From: Intrasporangium flavum
Lineage (GTDB): Bacteria > Actinomycetota > Actinomycetes > Actinomycetales > Dermatophilaceae
Reading direction: 5' to 3'
Assembly (NCBI RefSeq): GCF_001956915.1
Contig: NZ_MLJO01000006.1
Coordinates: 62,001-126,000 of the forward strand
Length of the DNA stretch: 64,000 bases
Shown here: positions 9,206-20,856 of the stretch, one piece after another
Position numbering within the stretch: position 1 is the first letter of the stretch
Layout of the letters: each line of letters starts with the position of its first letter
The notes under the pieces: model-generated
What the model was told of the DNA's origin: nothing
The model's input: the letters and a program-made list of their open reading frames with translations, nothing else
Databases searched by the model: none
Position numbers and translations under genes: made by a program

Positions 9206-9544
9206 GTGCCCGTCTTCGCGATCCACTACACCTACCCCGACGACCCCACCGAGATGCTGACCGTGCGCCCGGCCCACCGGGAGTGGCTCACCGCCCAGCC
9301 CGGCCTGCTCGTCGCCGGCATGTACAAGGCCGGCCTCGACGAGGTGAGCGAGGGCGAGACCACCGACCAGGAGCCGGCCAACGCGGCTCTCATCGTCTGC
9401 TCGGGCGACTCGCTCGAGGCGGTCACGGCGGCCTTCGACCAGGACCCGTACTGGCAGGGCGGCTACGTGCTGCGGCGCGTCGTGCGCGAGTGGGACCCGC
9501 CGCTCGGCCCCTGGGTCGCCGACGCCACCCAGTCCCCCGCCTGA
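9206..9544 (+). CDS. YciI-like protein
   Basis: A 112-residue soluble protein with the features of the YCII family: an N-terminal strand (FAIHYTY), the conserved HREWL segment and FDQDPYWQGG near the C-terminus. Family members adopt a ferredoxin-like fold with a possible His-Asp active site, but the substrate is not known. GAGGAG lies upstream of the GTG. It follows fdhD and could be co-transcribed with it, though no functional link is established. Confidence 0.82.
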   Translation: MPVFAIHYTYPDDPTEMLTVRPAHREWLTAQPGLLVAGMYKAGLDEVSEGETTDQEPANAALIVCSGDSLEAVTAAFDQDPYWQGGYVLRRVVREWDPPLGPWVADATQSPA

Positions 9545-9588
9545 CGCGTCGGCGGGAGGACGCGTCGCGCCGCCGACCCACGGCACCG

Positions 9589-9651
9589 CGCTACGTGGCG
9601 CGCTGTTGCGGTCACGAGGCGCCGGTCAGCGTGACAACGCGCCACGTGGCG
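9589..9651. repeat. Hairpin repeat element, copy A
   Basis: About 63 bases with imperfectly complementary ends: the left end holds CTACGTGGCGCG followed by TTGCGGTC, and the right end is the 19-mer GACAACGCGCCACGTGGCG (9633-9651). A second element of the same design lies at 10472-10541, on the other side of the intervening gene. Confidence 0.75.
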
Positions 9652-9784
9652 TCGTGTGTGGGGCGATCCGCGGCCGCATTCCGCTTCTCATTCCGAGTGC
9701 TCGCCAGAGGCTGACACCGCTGTTTGGGCTCACCGCAGCGCGGCGCCACACCTACCGTGATGCTTGTCCCCCCATACTGCGCGC

Positions 9785-10447
9785 ATGACCCGGTCGCTTG
9801 AAGAAGTCGTCGATGAACTCCGTTTGAAGTTCCCCGAAGGTCCGCCCAGCGATGAAGCCGTTCGCGCGCAGAGCATCCGCTTCTATCCGGGTCATTGGAC
9901 GTCACGATGGCCACAGGACCTCACGCTGCCCACCTTTCTCGACGAGGCGCCGCAGGTACGGACGATCAGCAGGGCTGACCTTCTGGTGAGCGAACCCCTC
10001 AATTCAGTTGAGGAAGCAATAGACCGGTACGTCCGGGTGGCGAGTTGGGGCTCAGGATCCAAGGCGCAGAGGATTGCGCGCTGCGTGAAGCCGTTGCACC
10101 AACCGAACGCGGGAAAGGCCCTGCTGGAGAGCTGGCGCACCGCACGCGAGGAAGACGTTGTCGAGGCCTACCGCCGCCTCAATACCTGGGGTGACTGCAG
10201 AGTGAAGTACTTCGGCGCTGCCTTCTTTACGAAGTGGCTCTACTTCGCGGCCTACGAGGTGGCAGAGCGAAACAAGCCATTGATCCTCGACGCGCGAGTG
10301 GCGCGCGCACTCGGTTGGCGCACCAGCGGATGGAACTCCGCTGACTACGCCCGATACCTCACCACAGCTACTGAGATCGGTGAGGCCTGGGGCGAGGTTC
10401 GAGACCCGCATGTGGTCGAGTACGGACTTTTCGCCATCGGCGCATGA
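9785..10447 (+). CDS. Putative OGG-fold (HhH-GPD-like) DNA glycosylase, lower-GC islet
   Basis: A 220-residue protein that I assign tentatively to the 8-oxoguanine-glycosylase-like fold. The segment VKYFGAAFFTKWLYF followed by LILDARVARALGW places Lys150 and Asp169 exactly 19 residues apart. That is the spacing of the catalytic Lys249 and Asp268 in human OGG1, with a helix-turn-helix-like sequence between them. If this is right, the protein would flip and excise or recognise a modified base. Codon and base usage are clearly less GC-rich than all neighbours, suggesting acquisition by transfer. Hairpin repeats flank it on both sides. The ATG at 9785 lies 6 bases after CATACT, a -10-like element. 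It is a single gene with no partner, so a role in repair, defence or stress is inference. Confidence 0.6.
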   Translation: MTRSLEEVVDELRLKFPEGPPSDEAVRAQSIRFYPGHWTSRWPQDLTLPTFLDEAPQVRTISRADLLVSEPLNSVEEAIDRYVRVASWGSGSKAQRIARCVKPLHQPNAGKALLESWRTAREEDVVEAYRRLNTWGDCRVKYFGAAFFTKWLYFAAYEVAERNKPLILDARVARALGWRTSGWNSADYARYLTTATEIGEAWGEVRDPHVVEYGLFAIGA

Positions 10448-10471
10448 CCGATACCCACATGCGACCGCCGC

Positions 10472-10541
10472 GACAACGCACCATGTGGCGTCCTGTTGCG
10501 GTCGCGACGCCCGAAGCGCCCCGACAACGCGCCACATGGCG
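10472..10541. repeat. Hairpin repeat element, copy B
   Basis: Two copies of the 19-mer GACAACGCRCCAYRTGGCG (10472-10490 and 10523-10541) bracket TGTTGCGGTCGCGA and a GC-rich centre. The element resembles copy A at 9589-9651 and begins 24 bases after the glycosylase-like gene. It may also act as terminator for that gene and for the oncoming ABC-F gene. Confidence 0.75.
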
Positions 10542-10561
10542 GCTTGACGCGTCAGGTCGCG

Positions 10562-12192
<1,631 letters not shown>

Positions 12193-12196
<4 letters not shown>

Positions 12197-13419
12197 AGCG
12201 GGTGCACCGTGACGACGTCGCCGTCGACGATCTCGTCGACCGGCTCGGGCACCTCGACGAGGCAGTTGGCCGCGGCGAGCGCCGTGAGGTGGCGCGCGTC
12301 CGGGGCGCGCACCGTGCCGTCGGGCGACAGGACGCTCGTCAGCAGCTGGAGCCGGCCCACGCGGGTGCGCCGGCGCGGACCGCGGTAGGTCGCGGTGAGC
12401 ACCGGACGCGTCGGGGCCCCGTGACGGGCGTCGAGCGCGGGCCGGACGAGCACGTGGAAGGCGACGAAGGCACCGGTCGGCGTTCCCGGCAGGCACACGA
12501 CCGGCGTCGAGCCCCACCGGCCCAGCCCCTGCGGGCCACCGGGCTGGAGCGCGAGGTGGACGAAGCGGAACCCGTCGACGGGCTCGCACACCTGGCGCAC
12601 CACCTCGTGCGCGCCGGCGCTGACGCCACCGGTCGTGATGACGAGGTCGACGGCCGGCGACGCGTCGAGCTCGTCGAGCAGCGCACGGAGCGTCGCGGGG
12701 TCGTCGGGGCACGTGTCGACGCGGGCCAGCCCGGCGCCGGCCGCCTCGACGAGCGCGGCCACCATGTCGGAGTTCGACTCGTGGATGCCGCCGGGCCCGG
12801 GGTCGAGGCCGGGGTCGGTCAGCTCGGCGCCGGTGGCGACGACGGCGACCCGGGTCTGCCCGTGCACGTGCGCCTCGACGCACCCGGCGGAGCGGGCGAG
12901 CGCCAGCACCCCGGGCGTCAGGGCGTCGCCCGCGTGCGCGACGGTGCCGCCGGCGCGCAGGTCCTCGCCGCGGCGCCGGACGTGCTGGCCGGGCTCGACG
13001 GGGCCGGCGACCGTGACCGACGCGGGGGCCGGGCCGGTGCGGGCGGCGTCGGTGCGCTCGACGGGGACGACGGCGTGGGCGCCCTCCGGGACGCGCGCGC
13101 CGGTCATGACCCGGGCGGCCTCGCCGGGGCGCAGCGCGAACGCGGGCGCGTCGCCGGCGGCGACGTCACCGACGACGGGGTAGGTGCCGGACGCGTCGGT
13201 CGCGGCAAGCGCGTCGGTGTGCGGGTGGACGGCGTACCCGTCCATCGCGCTGTTGTCGAAGCGGGGCAGGTCGTCGCGGGCCACGAGGTCGGCGGCGAGG
13301 TGGCGGCCGCGGGCGCGGTGGTCGAGGGCGACCCGCACGACGGGCGCGGCGCCGAGCAGGTCCGCCACCGCGGCGCGGTGCGCGTCCACGGGGACGTGGT
13401 CGGTGGGGTCGCTCGGCAC
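12193..13419 (-). CDS. moeA: Molybdopterin molybdenumtransferase MoeA
   Basis: Inserts molybdenum into adenylylated molybdopterin, the last common step of molybdenum cofactor synthesis. The 408-residue product contains the MoeA signature PRFDNSAMDGYAV near the N-terminus, the RVMTGARVPEGAHAVVPVE region, ATGAEL, the MoaB-like segment DLVITTGGVSAGAHEVV and the C-terminal barrel. The usual PGNPVS motif reads PGTPTG, a variation near the active loop. The GTG at 13419 begins the conserved protein. It runs divergently from the glycosidase gene and overlaps the ABC-F gene. The cofactor made here would serve the cox-type hydroxylase and sulfite-oxidase-like protein encoded in this window. Confidence 0.93.
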
Positions 13420-13479
13420 GCGGCAAGTCTGCCGCACCACGCACGCCCGCCGGACCCGGGTCTGCGGCAGGATCGGTCC

Positions 13480-14814
13480 GTGGCCGGTGCCGATCCTGCA
13501 GACGCCCTCGAGGTCGACCTCACCGGGCTGCTCCTCGGCGTCGCCACGGCCGCCACGCAGATCGAGGGCGGCGAGGTCGCGAGCAACTGGGTCGACTGGG
13601 CCGCCCGGCCCGGCACGATCGCCGACGGGTCGAGCCCGGTGCGGGCCGCCGACCACTGGAACCGCTGGCGCGAGGACACCGCGCTCATGGCCTCGCTCGG
13701 GGTGCAGGTGTACCGGCTCGGCGTCGAGTGGGCGCGCCTCGAGCCAGCCCCGGGACGCTGGGACGAGGACGCGTTCGCGCACTACCGGGCCGAGCTGGAG
13801 CTGCTCCGCGACCACGGCATCCGGCCGCTGCTGACCCTGCACCACTTCAACAGCCCGCGCTGGTTCGAGGAGCAGGGCGGCTGGCTCGCGCCGGGCGCCG
13901 TCGAGGCCTACCTGCGCCTCGTCCGGGCCGTCGTCGAGCGCCTCGGCGACCTCGTCGACGAGTACGTGACGATCAACGAGCCGAACGTCTTCGTGACCGG
14001 CGCGTACGCCTTCGGCGAGTTCCCGCCCGGGCACCGGAGCCTCCGCGAGGCGGTGCGGGTCTACGGGCGGCTCGCCGAGGCGCACGTCCGCGCCTACCGC
14101 CTCGTCCACGACCTGAGACCCGGGCCCACGACGAAGGTCGGCGTCGCCCACCACCTCCGTCCCTTCCGCCCGGGCGACCCGCGCAACCCGTGGCACCGCG
14201 CGCTCACGCGCACCATGCGGCACCTGTTCCAGGACGCGATCGTGCGGGCCATGACCACCGGTGAGTTCGCGCCGCCGCTGCGCCGCCCCCGCGGCGTCCG
14301 GCGTGGCCGCTACGCCGACTTCTTCGGCCTCAACTACTACTCCCGCACCACGGTGACCCGGTTCGAGGACGGCACCCCGCCCGGCGTCCCGGTCAACGAC
14401 CTCGGCTGGGAGGTCTACCCGGAGGGCCTCGCCGAGACCGCGACGTGGGCCTGGGAGCGGTACGGCCTGCCGGTGTGGGTCACCGAGAACGGTACGGCCG
14501 ACGCCCGCGACGCCTTCCGGGCCCGCTACCTCGCCGAGCACCTCGCGGTCGTGGCGCGGCTGCGCGCCCGCGGCGTCCCCGTCGAGCGGTACTACCACTG
14601 GAGCCTCGTCGACAACTGGGAGTGGGCGCAGGGCGAGGGCCCGCGGTTCGGCCTCGTCGCCCTCGACTACCCGACCCAGGAGCGCACGGTCCGCGCGTCG
14701 GGCCGGTTCTTCGCCGAGGTCGCGGCCGCCGGCGGTATCACCGCGGCGATGCGCGAGCGCTACGTCGCCGGGCACGAGTACCCCGTCTCGGAGGGCACCC
14801 CGCCACGCGGCTAG
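13480..14814 (+). CDS. Glycoside hydrolase family 1 (beta-glucosidase type)
   Basis: A retaining beta-glycosidase of 444 residues, close to the family's usual length, with no signal peptide, so it acts on imported sugars or glycosides. The acid/base Glu is at about 167 in TINEPN and the nucleophile Glu near 336 in VTENGTAD. The N-terminal GVATAATQIEGG and C-terminal YYHWSLVDNWEWAQG blocks are typical. The GTG at 13480 is chosen because CAGGAT lies 6 bases upstream, as in other leaderless-looking starts here. Sugar specificity cannot be decided. Confidence 0.92.
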   Translation: MAGADPADALEVDLTGLLLGVATAATQIEGGEVASNWVDWAARPGTIADGSSPVRAADHWNRWREDTALMASLGVQVYRLGVEWARLEPAPGRWDEDAFAHYRAELELLRDHGIRPLLTLHHFNSPRWFEEQGGWLAPGAVEAYLRLVRAVVERLGDLVDEYVTINEPNVFVTGAYAFGEFPPGHRSLREAVRVYGRLAEAHVRAYRLVHDLRPGPTTKVGVAHHLRPFRPGDPRNPWHRALTRTMRHLFQDAIVRAMTTGEFAPPLRRPRGVRRGRYADFFGLNYYSRTTVTRFEDGTPPGVPVNDLGWEVYPEGLAETATWAWERYGLPVWVTENGTADARDAFRARYLAEHLAVVARLRARGVPVERYYHWSLVDNWEWAQGEGPRFGLVALDYPTQERTVRASGRFFAEVAAAGGITAAMRERYVAGHEYPVSEGTPPRG

Positions 14815-14823
14815 GGTCGCCGG

Positions 14824-15204
14824 ATGCCCAGCTCCCCCATCCGACGCCACGTCGGCCAGATCTTCGTCCCCGTCCGCGACCTGCCGCGGTCGGCCCGCTG
14901 GTACGGCGACGTGCTCGGCTTCGAGCCCGACGCCGCGTCGCACGAGGGCACGATCCTCGACATCCCGGTGCACGACGGCCCGCGGATCACGCTCGATGCC
15001 AACCGCCCCGACTTCACGGCCGACGGGCCGCCGCGGTTCTTCCTCTGGACCGACGACATGGCCGCGACGATCGAGCACCTGCGGCGCCACGAGGTCACGA
15101 TCACCTCCGACGTCGAGGACATCGGCAGCGTCTTCTTCGTCCAGTTCGAGGACCCGGACGGCAACCCGCTCATGGTCTGCCAACGCGCCGACCTCGCCGA
15201 CTGA
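14824..15204 (+). CDS. VOC-family (glyoxalase/bleomycin-resistance fold) protein
   Basis: A 126-residue protein of the vicinal-oxygen-chelate superfamily, usually a dimeric metal enzyme or a small-molecule binding protein. It has the typical opening GQIFVPVRDLPRSARWYGDVLGF, a beta-strand repeat, and the ending QFEDPDGNPLMVCQ. A TAGGGT box ends 6 bases before the ATG. It follows the glycosidase by 9 bases but probably has its own promoter. Substrate unknown. Confidence 0.88.
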   Translation: MPSSPIRRHVGQIFVPVRDLPRSARWYGDVLGFEPDAASHEGTILDIPVHDGPRITLDANRPDFTADGPPRFFLWTDDMAATIEHLRRHEVTITSDVEDIGSVFFVQFEDPDGNPLMVCQRADLAD

Positions 15205-15288
15205 ACGCCCCGGCCGACGAGTCGGAACCCGGGACGTCGGCCCGGGCCGGGAGTAGCGTCGACAGGTCGGAGACCCCGGGAGGATGCC

Positions 15289-15742
15289 ATGCACCTCGAG
15301 CACCTGTGCGACGCCAGCTGGACCTACGACGTGCTCGAGGAGGCACCGCCGGCCGAGCACCATGACGGCCGGGTCTACGGCCAGGGGACGGGAACCCTCA
15401 CCGGACGGCTCGCCGGCACCGCCCGGTGGTCGAACTTCCCGCGCATCCGCGACGGCTACGCGCTGCCCGACGCGCGCGGCGTCATCGAGGTCGCCGACGG
15501 CAAGGTGCTCTTCACGCTCACCGGCCTGTCGTCGCTCGACGACGGACGGGGGCTGCACGTGCTGATGTTCCAGACGGCGGCGCCGGACCACCGGTGGCTC
15601 AACACCGTCCTGGCCGTCGGCGAGGGAGACATCGACGTGGCCCACGCCACCCTGGCCATGCGCTACTACGAGTGCTCGGTCGAGCTGCCCCTCGAGGGGT
15701 GGGAGCTGCCCACGGCGAGCGACGGCGGCCTCGGGAGTGGCC

Positions 15743-15756
<14 letters not shown>
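15289..15756 (+). CDS. Hypothetical protein, possibly DUF3237-like
   Basis: A 155-residue soluble protein with no clear motif. Alternating strands around [41 protein letters not shown] and [14 protein letters not shown] suggest a small beta-barrel, as in DUF3237 or lipocalin-like proteins, but the assignment is a guess. GGGAGG lies just upstream of the ATG. Its last 14 bases overlap the end of the convergent sdaA gene. Confidence 0.6.
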
Positions 15757-17116
<1,360 letters not shown>

Positions 17117-17216
17117 GGTGTCCTGACTTCGTGTCGTCGTTGACGGCGACCGCCCGGGGGTGTGGACGGATCCGATCGAGCCTACGTCCCCGCGCGCCCG
17201 ACGCGCGCACCCGGCA

Positions 17217-17222
17217 TACAGT
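17217..17222 (+). promoter_or_regulatory. -10 element (TACAGT)
   Basis: TACAGT ends 6 bases before the GTG at 17229. This supports that start codon over the in-frame ATG at 17160. Confidence 0.5.
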
Positions 17223-17228
17223 CGGCTC

Positions 17229-18218
17229 GTGCCCCCTGTGCCGCCGCCCCGCTGGCTCGACGCCGAGCACGTCCGCCGCACCGTGTCGGCCGACCGCGCG
17301 CGCCGCCTCGTGCGCCAGCGCCTCGCCGACGGCTTCGACCCCGCGAGCGACCCGCCGCGGCTCTCACCCGCGGCCGGCGACGGGCAGCTGCTCGTCATGC
17401 CGGCCACCTCGCCCGGGGCCGCCGGCGTCAAGGTGCTGTCGGTGGCGCCGGGCAACCCTGACCGCGGGCTCGAGCGCATCCAGGCCGTCTACGTGCTCAT
17501 GGACGCCGACACCCTGAGCCCGTCGGTGCTGCTCGACGGCACGGCGATCACGGCGCTGCGCACGCCGGCCGTCTCGGCCGTGGCGGCCGACGCGCTCGCC
17601 CCCGAGGACGTGCGCTCGGTCGTCATCGTCGGTAGCGGCCCGCAGGCCGTCGGCCACGCCGAGGCGATCCTCGCCATCCGCGCGCCGCAGACGATCACCG
17701 TCGTCGGCCGCCGGCCCGAGGCCGCGCGAGGGACGGCCGCTCGGATCGCCGGCATCGCTCCCGGCGTGCGCACCGTGGGCCTGCACACCGGCGGCTGGGC
17801 GGCGGGCGAGCCCACCCAAGGCGTCGCCGAGGTCGAGGCGGTGGCCGACGCGGTCCGCTCGGCGCAGCTCGTGGTCACGGCGACCAGTGCCCCGACGCCG
17901 GTGCTCGAGGACGACTGGGTCTCCGCGGGCACCTGCGTCGTCGCGATCGGGTCGCACGAGCCGCACCGGCGCGAGCTGCCCGGGTCGCTGCTCGGGCGCT
18001 CGCTCGTCGTCGTCGAGGACCTCGCGACGGCGCGGCGCGAGGCCGGCGACGTCGTCCTCGCCGCGGCGCAGGGCCATCTCGAATGGGACACCGTGCACAC
18101 CCTCTCCGACCTCGTCCTCGGATGCGTCGAACGAGATCCGTTGCGGCCCAACGTGTTCAAGAGCGTCGGCATGGCCTGGCAGGACCTCGTCGTCGCGGAG
18201 CACGCCGCTCGGTCCTGA
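17229..18218 (+). CDS. Ornithine cyclodeaminase / mu-crystallin family protein
   Basis: An NAD(P)-dependent protein of 329 residues. Family members include ornithine cyclodeaminase, pyrroline-2-carboxylate and ketimine reductases, and opine-type synthases. Visible features are the [17 protein letters not shown] segment with the family's substrate-binding Lys/Arg region and the Rossmann motif [17 protein letters not shown]. The conserved [11 protein letters not shown] and the late [16 protein letters not shown] block are also present. The adjacent serine deaminase is divergent, so no shared pathway is implied. The exact reaction cannot be assigned. Confidence 0.85.
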   Translation: MPPVPPPRWLDAEHVRRTVSADRARRLVRQRLADGFDPASDPPRLSPAAGDGQLLVMPATSPGAAGVKVLSVAPGNPDRGLERIQAVYVLMDADTLSPSVLLDGTAITALRTPAVSAVAADALAPEDVRSVVIVGSGPQAVGHAEAILAIRAPQTITVVGRRPEAARGTAARIAGIAPGVRTVGLHTGGWAAGEPTQGVAEVEAVADAVRSAQLVVTATSAPTPVLEDDWVSAGTCVVAIGSHEPHRRELPGSLLGRSLVVVEDLATARREAGDVVLAAAQGHLEWDTVHTLSDLVLGCVERDPLRPNVFKSVGMAWQDLVVAEHAARS

Positions 18219-18250
18219 GTCGGACTGGGCCACAACCGGATCCGGCGGCG

Positions 18251-18266
18251 TGTGGCGTAGGTCACG
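18251..18266. promoter_or_regulatory. Candidate CRP/GlxR-type operator
   Basis: The 16-mer TGTGGCGTAGGTCACG fits the actinobacterial CRP/GlxR consensus TGTGA-NN-TA-NN-TCACA in eight of ten arm positions and in the central TA. It lies about 190 bases upstream of the surface-protein gene, in a gap of 239 bases that otherwise shows no gene. Confidence 0.4.
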
Positions 18267-18457
18267 CCCCGTCCCAAACCCCCACAGCGCGTCACGCTCG
18301 TGTACGTTCTCCCACGGCTCGGGGGCGCTGGCGCGTGCCCAGCCGCGGTTCACCGGCCCCTCACGGTCACCGAGTTCCTCTGCGTTACACGTCCCTCCAC
18401 CATCCGCGGCGCGTGACCGAACCGGCACGCCCGCCCTCCACGGGAGCGCACTCTCTG

Positions 18458-19204
18458 ATGACCCGAACCCTCCATGTCGCCACGCCCTCACGCGTCGTGG
18501 CCCTCCTCGCCGCCGGTACATTCGCAGCCACGGCTGCCTGCGCGATCGGCGCCGCCTCCTCCGCGTCCGCGACGCCCGGCGACCCGCACAAGGTGTGGGT
18601 CTGCAAGTACATCCACAAGCCCGGCGAGGACGAGGTCCTCAAGGGCGGCAAGAACCCGATCCACGTCGACGAGGCAGCCTTGACGAACGACCGCGGCGTC
18701 GAGCCGCAGCTCGGCGACGCCTTCTCCGACGGCCAGTTCCGTTCCGTCGTGGTCGGGCTCGAGGACGAGGCACCCACCACGGAGTGCCCGGCCGACGCAG
18801 ACGCGATCCCCGGGCGGTCGGCCACCGGCACGCAGGCCACGGCGACCGCCACCGTGACCCCGTCGGCCACGGCCACCACGGCCACCCCGGCGGAGCCCAC
18901 CCCCACGGTCGACGCGGCGGGCACCGTCGTGACCTCGACGGGCACCCCGGCCACCCCCGCCACGCCGGACGCGCCGGTCGCCCTCGACGGCACCGCGGTC
19001 TCCGACCCGCAGTCCACCGTCGCGCTCGACGGCGTCCCGGCTCTGGGCGACGCCGCCCCGCACACCGGTGGCATGGGCCAGGTCGCGGAGCAGTCGCGCA
19101 CCACCGACGTCCTCGTCGGCGTGGGCCTGATCGCCGCCGCGGGGGCCCTCGCCGGTGCCGAGGCGCTCCGCCGTCGCCGCCGCCGCGCGGCCGAGGTCGA
19201 CTGA
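18458..19204 (+). CDS. Sortase-associated surface protein
   Basis: A 248-residue exported protein and likely substrate of the sortase encoded next. It has an N-terminal signal ending near SASA, then a short domain (KVWVCKYIHKPGEDEVLKGG and onward) of a type I associate with LPXTG-like wall proteins. A long Thr/Ala/Pro-rich stalk follows. The C-terminus looks like a cell-wall sorting signal: PHTGG, a hydrophobic stretch, and a tail of six arginines. The sorting motif departs from LPXTG. The ATG at 18458 has GGGAG upstream. Its stop overlaps the next gene. Confidence 0.78.
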   Translation: MTRTLHVATPSRVVALLAAGTFAATAACAIGAASSASATPGDPHKVWVCKYIHKPGEDEVLKGGKNPIHVDEAALTNDRGVEPQLGDAFSDGQFRSVVVGLEDEAPTTECPADADAIPGRSATGTQATATATVTPSATATTATPAEPTPTVDAAGTVVTSTGTPATPATPDAPVALDGTAVSDPQSTVALDGVPALGDAAPHTGGMGQVAEQSRTTDVLVGVGLIAAAGALAGAEALRRRRRRAAEVD

Positions 19205-19902
19205 TCTCCGGACGGCATCGCGCACGCCCGCCGCGTTCGGGCGGGCGCGGCACGCGGGCAGCCCTGCCGCTGCTCGCGGTCGCGCTCGTCTGCGCCGGCG
19301 GCTGGGTGCTCGTCGACCGGCCACTGGCCCGGGCCGGCGCCTCCGCGACGGAGGCGCAGGCCCGGCCCCGGCCGCCGGTACCGAGCGTCCACGGGGCGGC
19401 CTGCACGCCCGGGCCGCCCCGACGCGTCGTCTACCCCGCCCTCGGCGTCGACGCCGCGGTCGAGCGGATCGGGCTCGACACCGAGCACCCTCCGGACGCC
19501 CAGGGTCGTCGCCGCCTCGGCAACCCCGAGGACACGAGCCGCGTCGGGTGGTTCGCCGACGGCCCGCGGCCCGGCGACGGCGAGGGCACGGTGCTGCTCG
19601 ACGGCCACACCTACCGCGACGGCTCCGCGGTGTTCGGCGAGGACTTCGCGACGCGGGCGCGGGCCGGGCAGGTCGTGCAGACGGTCCAGCCCGACGGGTC
19701 GGTCTGCTCCTACCGCGTCGAGCGGGTCTGGGCCGCCGTGAGCTCGGCCCGCGACTACCCGCGGATCATCAGCTCGGAGCACCTCTACGACCGCACCGGT
19801 CCCGAACGCCTCTTCCTCGCCACGTGCGGCGGCAGCTGGAACGCCGCGACGCGCAACTACGAGGACATCAGCGTGCTCGTCGCACGGCCCGTCGGACGCT
19901 GA
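19201..19902 (+). CDS. Class F sortase
   Basis: A membrane-anchored transpeptidase that joins surface proteins to the cell wall. The 233-residue product has an N-terminal basic region and one membrane helix (about residues 20-40). The sortase domain follows with His136 in LLDGHTYRDG, Cys209 in LFLATCGG and Arg218 in ATRNYED, which form the catalytic triad. No ATG or GTG lies ahead of the membrane helix. The CTG at 19201 overlaps the preceding stop as CTGA and has GAGG upstream, so I take it as an unusual coupled start. A GTG at 19306 would remove the anchor. Its presumed substrate is the gene before it. Confidence 0.85.
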   Translation: MISGRHRARPPRSGGRGTRAALPLLAVALVCAGGWVLVDRPLARAGASATEAQARPRPPVPSVHGAACTPGPPRRVVYPALGVDAAVERIGLDTEHPPDAQGRRRLGNPEDTSRVGWFADGPRPGDGEGTVLLDGHTYRDGSAVFGEDFATRARAGQVVQTVQPDGSVCSYRVERVWAAVSSARDYPRIISSEHLYDRTGPERLFLATCGGSWNAATRNYEDISVLVARPVGR

Positions 19903-19911
19903 GCCGCCCGC

Positions 19912-20565
19912 TCACCCCGCGGCGACGACCTCGTCGACGGGCGTCGCCCCGCCGTTGAAGGCGATGACCCGCCCGGCCGTGGTGTCCGGGTGGTCGACGA
20001 CCGCGGCGATGACGCGTCCGACGTCGGCGCGCGGGACCGAACCCGGGCGGGCGTCGGGACCCGCCTCGATGCGTCCGGTGGCCGGGTCGTCGGTGAGGCG
20101 GCTCGGGCGCAGGATCGTCCAGTCGAGGCCCGACGCGGCCAGGTGGACGTCGGCCGCGGTCTTGGCGTCGGCGTAGGCGAAGAACGAGTCACCCTCGGGC
20201 ACACCGTGGTCGGGGCCGGCGCCGAAGTAGGACACCATGACGAAGTGCTGGACGCCGGCCGCGCCGGACGCGTCGACGGTGCGTACCGCCGCGTCGCGGT
20301 CGACCGCGTAGGTGCGGGCGGGGTCGCCGCCGCCGGCTCCCGCCGACCACACGACGACGTCGTGCCCGTCGAGGACCTCGCGCAGGCCGTCGGTGTCGAG
20401 TGTCTCGACGTCGGCGACGAGCGGGGTCGCCCCCGACGCCTCGACGTCGGCGGCGTGGGCCGGGTTGCGGATGACGCCGGTGACCTCGTGGCCGGCCTCG
20501 CGCAGCAGGGGCGCCGCGAGCAGGGCGACCTTCCCGTGCGCTCCGATGACGACGACGCGTGCCAT
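19912..20565 (-). CDS. NAD(P)-binding atypical short-chain dehydrogenase
   Basis: A 217-residue Rossmann-fold protein of the NmrA/SDR-a5-like type. The dinucleotide motif is VVIGAHGKVALLAAPLL, followed by VIRNPAHAADVEASGATPLVADVE, typical of NAD(P)H-binding sugar-nucleotide-epimerase relatives. A Tyr-x-x-x-Lys is present (YADAK). Such proteins act as reductases or redox sensors; the substrate is unknown. AAGGAG lies 6 bases before the ATG. Confidence 0.85.
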   Translation of the reverse strand: MARVVVIGAHGKVALLAAPLLREAGHEVTGVIRNPAHAADVEASGATPLVADVETLDTDGLREVLDGHDVVVWSAGAGGGDPARTYAVDRDAAVRTVDASGAAGVQHFVMVSYFGAGPDHGVPEGDSFFAYADAKTAADVHLAASGLDWTILRPSRLTDDPATGRIEAGPDARPGSVPRADVGRVIAAVVDHPDTTAGRVIAFNGGATPVDEVVAAG

Positions 20566-20782
20566 GTGGCTCTCCTTCGGTGCTGGGGGCTGTCCTCGGG
20601 GGCAACGCCCGGCACACCCGCCCGTCTTCCCGGTGTTGCGCCGTCCACGACTTCTCGCAACCACGGCCCGGGGCCGCGGGCGACGGTCGACGATGGATGG
20701 ACGTGGTCGTCCGCTGCGCACGTTGAGGGGCCTGCGCCGGACGACGGCCGGCCCCGGAGCCGAGTCGCTCGCGGGAGACGGC

Positions 20783-20817
20783 AGAGGGCCCATCCACCGG
20801 ATGCGGATGGGCCCTCT
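20783..20817 (-). terminator. Terminator of the cox operon
   Basis: A perfect 13-bp stem (20783-20795 with 20805-20817) around a 9-base loop lies about 40 bases downstream of coxG. The rest of the roughly 290-base gap up to the next gene shows nothing else that I can name. Confidence 0.8.
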
Positions 20818-20856
20818 CGCCGGCCCGAGGTCGGGCCGGGCGGTCGTGTCGGCGGC

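Noticed and set aside
9588..10541. A genomic island or prophage with attachment sites
   Set aside because: No integrase, transposase or tRNA gene is present. Only one gene and hairpin repeats are seen, so nothing larger than an islet is supported.
18411..18435. A third SigK-like promoter (CCATCC followed by CCGAACC) upstream of the surface-protein gene
   Set aside because: The spacing is only 11 bases against 15-16 in the two convincing copies, so it is unlikely to be recognised.
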